From NCBI RefSeq assembly GCF_024741135.1, contig NZ_JANSUY010000001.1:434001-498000 (forward strand): a DNA stretch of 64,000 bases, read 5' to 3'. Below the pieces are notes generated by a model. It had not been told where the DNA came from. It saw only the letters and a program-made list of their open reading frames with translations, and ran no database searches. This document shows, piece by piece, positions 59,111-64,000 of this stretch. The stretch's first letter is position 1; each line of letters begins with the position of its first letter. The DNA is from Aquiflexum gelatinilyticum. Its GTDB lineage: Bacteria > Bacteroidota > Bacteroidia > Cytophagales > Cyclobacteriaceae. The position numbers were made by a program, and so were the translations under genes.

Positions 59111-61867
59111 GTGCGGAATAACTGCTTTCTTTTGCTTCTCTTTTCACTCTTGTGGGCAATGCCTCACGAAGGCTATTCACAAAAAAAGAGCCAAAGAAAT
59201 GTAGAGAACAGAATAACCGCGCCGGATTCAGTGCTCAATACTCCAACGGTGAATCCTTCTGTTTTGGATACTTTGCCGGCAATAAAATCCGATACCATTC
59301 CTGATAGTGACAGTACAAAGATAGCACCCAAAGGGGATATCCAAACGGAAATCAAGTATTACGCAGAAGATAGTATCATTACAGATTTTGAAACCAAAAA
59401 AGTCTACCTGCACAAAGGGGCCTGGTTTGAATATGGTCTGATCAGGTTGGATGCCGATTTGATTATTATTGACTGGGAGAAAAGCGAGATTTTTGCCTCA
59501 GGAGTGACAGATTCGCTTGGGAATATTGAAGGAAATCCCTTGTTTAAAGAGGGTGCTGTGTCCTATGAAATCCGCAAGGAAATGCGGTACAATTTCAAAA
59601 GTCAAAAGGCGATCATCAAAGATGTTGTTACCGAACAGCAGGATGGATTACTACGCGGTCAGACTATCAAAAAAGACCGGGATGGCAGTATTTACCTAGA
59701 CCATGGATTTTATACGACCTGTAATCTCGCCGAACCCCATTGGCATATCAATGCCAACAGGATCAAATCCATACGCGGTAAGCAGGTGGTAACCGGCCCT
59801 TTCAACCTTTATTTCAATGATATTCCTACCCCGTTTGGACTTCCTTTTGGGATTATCCCCGACACACCTGAAGAAAAGGCCTCAGGAATTGTCTTCCCCT
59901 CTTATGGGCAAGAACAGGTGCGTGGGTTTTTCCTAAAGAATTTTGGTTACTATTTTGCCTTCAATGACTATATCCATACGAGGGTGACCGGAGATATTTA
60001 TTCCAATGGTGGTTGGGGTGCAAAAGCCTCTACCATGTATAAAAAGAGATACCGCTTCAGTGGTGGATTTAATGTGGACTACCAAAAATTCAAAAGTCCT
60101 GAAACTGAATTGAACAAGGTGGAATACAATACAGTTTGGGTCAATTGGAGCCATTCGCCGGAGTCAAGGGGCAATTCCCGATTTTCTGCTTCAGTCAATG
60201 CCGGTACTTCCAACTACAATAACGTGGTCGTCAACCCGAACAGTTTTGTCCAAAATGTCAAATCTGAATTTTCCTCGAATATTTCTTACAGCAAAACATT
60301 TTCAGGTACGCCTTTCAGTATGTCTGCCAACCTCAGGCATTCCCAAAACATTCAGTCCGGTGAAGTGAATCTGATTTTGCCTGACATCGCGGTCAACATG
60401 AACAGGCAGAATCCTTTCCAAAATGCAAAGTTTGAACCGATCAAAACGCTGAACGTAGCCTGGAATTTCAACCTTCAGAATACCATTACCAACCGGGTAA
60501 CGCCTCCTTTTGGGGTGTCAAGCGAGGTAGTGGATCAGAGTCAGGGAATCAGTAACAGTCAGAATAACATTCCTTTCAACTTAGCCAATTTGCCTCAACT
60601 CCTTAGAGATGCCAACAACGGAGCAAAAAATACCATCCCGATTTCTTCCAATTTCCGATTGTTCAAATACTTCACCGGTACTGCTTCAGCCAATCTGACT
60701 GAACTTTGGTATTTGGAGAAAACCAATTTTTTCTACAATCCTGTGGAGGAAAGGGTGGATAAAATTCTGGAGTCAGGCTTCAATAGAGTGACCTTCTATA
60801 ATTCTTCCTTTGCGATGAACACCAACCTTTATGGATTTTATAATTTCAAAAGGAATAAAAAAATAGAGACTATCAGGCACCACATGCAGCCGTCATTTGG
60901 ATTTACTTTCAGTCCTGATTTTTCCGATCCTTCTTTTGGCTACTACCAAAATGTCCAAATCGATTCTGCAGGTAGGACACAGTTCTTTTCAAGACATCAG
61001 GGTTTTGTTTTTGGCGGTGCGCCATTGGGAGAGTCCAAATCCTTGAATATGAATATCAGGAATACATTGGAAGCAAAGTTGAAAAAATATGATGAGTCAG
61101 GGGAGATGGAAACTAAAAAAATACCATTGCTGCAAACCCTGAATATCAGTACGAATTACAATTTTGCGGCAGATTCTTTCGAATTGGCCCCGATAAGGAT
61201 GGATACCCGAACCTCATTTTTTGACAATAAACTGTCACTCAACATTGCTGCCACCTTGGATCCTTATGCGGAATTGGTAAAAACCAACCCTGAAACAGGT
61301 GTAGTCACCGGCCGTCGGGTCAACCAATTTGCATGGAAAAGCGGACAAGGGATCGGGAAATTCAGAAATGTCACCATGAATATCAACGGTAATCTCAATC
61401 CTGCCAAACAGGGAGGCCAAGCAGGCGAAATGCGGGACCAAATGACCGATGACTTTCTACAGCAAGGCGGACAGCTGAATGAGTTTGTGGAAAATGAAAT
61501 CAACCAAATCATCAATGACCCCTCCCAATACATCGAATGGAATATTCCATGGTCTTTTGGATTTGGGTTCAATATCGCCTATAACCAACAGCCTGGCCGC
61601 GAGTCCAACATCACTTCTGCAATCAATATCAACGGCGACCTGAGTATCTCCGAAAAGTGGAAAATCACCTACAGTGGCGGTTATGATTTTATGACGGCTC
61701 AACTCACTCAATCCATGATCGGTTTGGCAAGGGATCTCCACTGTTGGCAGATGAATGTCAGTTGGATTCCTTTTGGCCGGTTTACCTCTTATAACCTTGA
61801 TATCCGCGTCAAATCGTCCATTCTTCAGGATTTGAAAGTATCAAGAAGAAGGTCTTTCTTTGATTAG
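59111..61867 (+). CDS. lptD: LPS assembly protein LptD homologue
   Basis: 918 residues, starting at a GTG directly after an in-frame stop; the first ATG would lie inside the signal peptide (CFLLLLFSLLWAMPHEGYSQ). The N-terminal 200 residues hold the OstA/LptA-like fold (for example YYAEDSIITDFETKKVYL, followed by the pattern of the family). The rest is a long beta-barrel of alternating strands with a periplasmic N-terminal part, as in LptD of Bacteroidota. It forms the outer membrane channel that inserts lipopolysaccharide with LptE. It is divergent from an amidase, so this is an envelope-biogenesis region. Confidence 0.88.
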   Translation: MRNNCFLLLLFSLLWAMPHEGYSQKKSQRNVENRITAPDSVLNTPTVNPSVLDTLPAIKSDTIPDSDSTKIAPKGDIQTEIKYYAEDSIITDFETKKVYLHKGAWFEYGLIRLDADLIIIDWEKSEIFASGVTDSLGNIEGNPLFKEGAVSYEIRKEMRYNFKSQKAIIKDVVTEQQDGLLRGQTIKKDRDGSIYLDHGFYTTCNLAEPHWHINANRIKSIRGKQVVTGPFNLYFNDIPTPFGLPFGIIPDTPEEKASGIVFPSYGQEQVRGFFLKNFGYYFAFNDYIHTRVTGDIYSNGGWGAKASTMYKKRYRFSGGFNVDYQKFKSPETELNKVEYNTVWVNWSHSPESRGNSRFSASVNAGTSNYNNVVVNPNSFVQNVKSEFSSNISYSKTFSGTPFSMSANLRHSQNIQSGEVNLILPDIAVNMNRQNPFQNAKFEPIKTLNVAWNFNLQNTITNRVTPPFGVSSEVVDQSQGISNSQNNIPFNLANLPQLLRDANNGAKNTIPISSNFRLFKYFTGTASANLTELWYLEKTNFFYNPVEERVDKILESGFNRVTFYNSSFAMNTNLYGFYNFKRNKKIETIRHHMQPSFGFTFSPDFSDPSFGYYQNVQIDSAGRTQFFSRHQGFVFGGAPLGESKSLNMNIRNTLEAKLKKYDESGEMETKKIPLLQTLNISTNYNFAADSFELAPIRMDTRTSFFDNKLSLNIAATLDPYAELVKTNPETGVVTGRRVNQFAWKSGQGIGKFRNVTMNINGNLNPAKQGGQAGEMRDQMTDDFLQQGGQLNEFVENEINQIINDPSQYIEWNIPWSFGFGFNIAYNQQPGRESNITSAININGDLSISEKWKITYSGGYDFMTAQLTQSMIGLARDLHCWQMNVSWIPFGRFTSYNLDIRVKSSILQDLKVSRRRSFFD

Positions 61868-61981
61868 AAACAAGTTTTTTTTTAAAAGCATGGGATTTTT
61901 GATCAAAATAATCAGGTACTTTACTACCTTAAATAACAAAAATTTAATCACTGATTTCATAGTCAAATAAAAACTAAAGTT

Positions 61982-61989
61982 TATATTTG
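61982..61989 (+). promoter_or_regulatory. Candidate -7 promoter box upstream of the lipoprotein gene
   Basis: TATATTTG matches TAnnTTTG; 41 bp before the ATG. No clear -33 TTG at the usual spacing. Confidence 0.4.
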
Positions 61990-62030
61990 ATCGTAGAACT
62001 TTTTAAAAGAAATTTTAAAAACCATCCGTT

Positions 62031-62702
62031 ATGAAATCATCTAAAATATTTTTTCTTGTAATTCTTTCAGTTATTGGTTTTCATGGCTGTTTGCCAAAGG
62101 ACGATTTTCAGTTTCCTAAAGTGGAAGAAGATGCTTTGGTGGTTCAAGATACAGTTTACCGGGATTCATTTGTTTGGCCTGATTTTTCTGAACCTACTGA
62201 TCCGAATCTGGATACAACTTGGACTTGGATGGATGGATTTTACCTAGAAGTTTTTAGCTATCCTCAGAATATTGGCAGTTCAAATAAAATCACCTTTCCC
62301 TGGTATACACAGGGAAATCCTATGAATATAAACAATCCTGATATGAAGCCTGAAGATGGATGGCAATTTGCTTTCAGAGACTTCGGAAATTCATCAAGGG
62401 TTGTTCCTATGCCATACTTTGCTTTGTATAATTCCGGGCAAGGGATGCTTAAAGTCTTTATTTATAATGCCCAAAACATAAGCACAAGTTATTTTTTGGG
62501 GAACATTGCTTTGAAGGTTGGGCCTCAGATTTTCTTCGTATCGGAGGCATCAAGAGCCAAAGCAAATCAATTTGACGGATGGATAAATTTGGAATTCAGC
62601 ATTCCCAATCTCAAGTTACCTTTCGAAAGTGAAAGTACTTTTGTTCAGGTTACCTTGACAGGAATTCAGGAAAGTGTTGTGACGATTTCTTCTTCACAAT
62701 AG
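62031..62702 (+). CDS. Hypothetical lipoprotein
   Basis: 223 residues. Signal peptide with lipobox ending at Cys20 (VIGFHGC). The mature protein is beta-rich with many aromatic residues (TWTWMDGFYLEVFSYPQN, IFFVSEASRAKANQFDGW) and no enzymatic motif. I do not recognise the family. It has its own candidate promoter box. Position downstream of lptD may be coincidental; LptE function cannot be inferred from sequence. Confidence 0.65.
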   Translation: MKSSKIFFLVILSVIGFHGCLPKDDFQFPKVEEDALVVQDTVYRDSFVWPDFSEPTDPNLDTTWTWMDGFYLEVFSYPQNIGSSNKITFPWYTQGNPMNINNPDMKPEDGWQFAFRDFGNSSRVVPMPYFALYNSGQGMLKVFIYNAQNISTSYFLGNIALKVGPQIFFVSEASRAKANQFDGWINLEFSIPNLKLPFESESTFVQVTLTGIQESVVTISSSQ

Positions 62703-62749
62703 GAAAATTCACTTTCCCTTTTTCTCTGATTTTTATTAACTTCCTTCCT

Positions 62750-64000
62750 ATGAACGGAGGAGAAATCATCGCCCAAGTACTCCTAAACCACGGAGTCAAA
62801 TTCCTTTTTACCCTTTGTGGAGGCCATATTTCACCGATTTTTGTTGGGGCTGAGAAATCAGGAATCAGGGTCATAGATACCCGTCATGAAGCTACCGCGG
62901 TATTTGCGGCAGATGCGGTAGGGAGGTTGACAGGGATTCCCGGAGTCGTCGCCGTCACTGCAGGGCCCGGTCTGACCAATACCATTACTGCCATCAAAAA
63001 CGCCCAAATGGCACAATCTCCACTAATCTTGCTTGGAGGTGCTGCGGCTACGATGTTGAAAGGTAGGGGAGCACTTCAGGATATCGACCAACTCTCCATC
63101 ATCAAGCCCATCGTGAAGTGGGCTGTCAGCATCAAGAAAGTAAAGGATATAGGACCGACATTGCAAAAAGCCTTTAGGATTGCACAGGAGGGAGTTCCCG
63201 GCCCGGTGTTTATAGAATGTCCGATAGATACATTGTATCCTGAATCCATGGTCCGAGAATGGTATGGCGCCAAAAGTAAATCAGGCTCAAAAACTTTGAA
63301 AGACAAGGCGATCCAATGGTACATAGAAAGACATGCCAAAAAGCTTTTTAAGGACAAGGACAAGACTATTTTCAATTCCCATCCCACAAAGCCAAAATTT
63401 CCGCTGCATTCTGATTCACAATTTGCGAAAGCTGTTTCCCTGATCCAAAAAGCCAAACGCCCGCTGATGATTTTGGGAAGCGGTGCCATGCTCCAACCCG
63501 AGTTGGCCGGGCAATTGGCAATAGCGATAGACCAAATAGGGATACCTGTTTTCCTCAGTGGTATGGGAAGAGGTTTGCTTGGAAGATCAGGAAGACTTCA
63601 TATCCGGCACAAAAGAAAGGAAGCCATCAAAGAAGCTGACCTGATTATTTTAGCAGGAGTGCCCAATGACTTTCGATTGGATTATGGTAGCCATATCGGC
63701 AGCCGAAAATTCATTTCCATCAACAGGAGTAAGACAGAACTTTTTCTCAACAAAAAGCCAACCCTTGCAATCCAAGCCGATCCCTGTAGTTTTTTGGTAG
63801 CCCTTTCTGATCATTTGAAAATCAACTTGCAGGAATGGCTAGATACTTTGCGGAAGAGGGATTCGATGAGGGATGAGGAGATTGGCAAACAGTCTGAAGA
63901 AAACATCAATGGTTTAAATCCTTTGAAGTTGCTTGGTGAGCTGGAGCATTTATTGCCCGAAAAAGCGGTTCTCGTGGCAGATGGAGGTGATTTTGTGGCG
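62750..64000 (+). CDS. Thiamine-diphosphate enzyme, ILVBL/HACL2-like (partial at the right edge)
   Basis: 417 residues are present and the frame runs off the window. The N-terminal domain shows [18 protein letters not shown] followed by [18 protein letters not shown], with the TPP-activating Glu47, then [22 protein letters not shown] and [12 protein letters not shown]. This block closely resembles the human ILVBL/HACL2 protein, a 2-hydroxyacyl-CoA lyase-type member of the acetolactate synthase superfamily. The ending [10 protein letters not shown] shows that the PP domain begins at the edge. Its reaction in bacteria is unproven; lyase or acetolactate-type chemistry is possible. Preceded by 47 bp without features. 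Confidence 0.85.
   Translation, partial: MNGGEIIAQVLLNHGVKFLFTLCGGHISPIFVGAEKSGIRVIDTRHEATAVFAADAVGRLTGIPGVVAVTAGPGLTNTITAIKNAQMAQSPLILLGGAAATMLKGRGALQDIDQLSIIKPIVKWAVSIKKVKDIGPTLQKAFRIAQEGVPGPVFIECPIDTLYPESMVREWYGAKSKSGSKTLKDKAIQWYIERHAKKLFKDKDKTIFNSHPTKPKFPLHSDSQFAKAVSLIQKAKRPLMILGSGAMLQPELAGQLAIAIDQIGIPVFLSGMGRGLLGRSGRLHIRHKRKEAIKEADLIILAGVPNDFRLDYGSHIGSRKFISINRSKTELFLNKKPTLAIQADPCSFLVALSDHLKINLQEWLDTLRKRDSMRDEEIGKQSEENINGLNPLKLLGELEHLLPEKAVLVADGGDFVA

Noticed and set aside
1-64000. tRNA, rRNA or riboswitch genes
   Set aside because: No tRNA-like or conserved riboswitch sequence was found in the intergenic DNA on reading both strands.

Overview
The window comes from a member of the Bacteroidota, most likely Cytophagales / Cyclobacteriaceae-like. 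The signs are a C-terminal type IX secretion (T9SS) sorting domain, a T9SS plug protein, many short signal peptides ending in A-Q, Bacteroidota lipoboxes, families typical of the phylum (GH109-like, DUF4268, DUF6503, YwqK repeats), weak Shine-Dalgarno sequences, and occasional TAnnTTTG-type promoter boxes. Base composition is AT-leaning. I saw no tRNA, rRNA, CRISPR array, prophage or complete insertion sequence. Both window ends cut a gene: a VCBS/FG-GAP protein on the left and a thiamine-diphosphate enzyme on the right.

Layout. Positions 1-11,156 are almost all minus strand: a partial VCBS-repeat protein behind a ROK regulator, a plus-strand cupin, a W/Y-rich secreted protein, a small charged protein, a long YwqK-repeat protein, fabH with a short partner, and a YheT hydrolase / SRAP / metallo-hydrolase operon. 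Positions 11,280-16,681 are mostly plus strand: pyruvate dehydrogenase E2 with two lipoyl domains, hslV without hslU, and a TetR-ABC1 kinase pair; a minus-strand membrane protein lies between them. Positions 16,718-27,259 hold a cytochrome c / HEAT / discoidin lipoprotein, a GH18 lipoprotein, a sorbosone-dehydrogenase-like propeller, an ABC-F protein, the T9SS plug protein and a sulfatase.

Positions 27,268-39,346 (minus strand) are the most striking part. In transcription order they encode a 1917-residue T9SS-exported multidomain adhesin-like protein, four small secreted beta-rich proteins (at least two resemble DUF4402 pilins), a PapD-like chaperone and an outer-membrane usher, closed by a rho-independent terminator. 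This looks like a chaperone-usher surface fibre operon coupled to a T9SS adhesin. That is unusual for a phylum whose known pili are the FimA/Mfa type.

Positions 39,684-49,621 hold a dienelactone hydrolase, an M14 peptidase, a four-gene operon (DUF6503, GH113-like, DUF2062, BCCT transporter), a DUF2892 membrane protein and a GH109-like oxidoreductase. Positions 49,632-50,524 hold a REP-associated tyrosine transposase (RAYT) bracketed by its own palindromic repeats. Positions 50,528-54,024 are a tightly packed minus-strand operon: WD40, DivIVA-like, folB, ChaN-like, DUF4268. The rest holds a phosphopantetheinyl transferase, a redoxin, a SirB1-like protein, an acyl-CoA carboxylase beta subunit, a cell-wall amidase divergent from an LptD homologue, a lipoprotein, and an ILVBL/HACL2-like enzyme. 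Two heptanucleotide tandem repeats (TCTCANN) and one octanucleotide repeat (AACCCAAT) lie in intergenic DNA.
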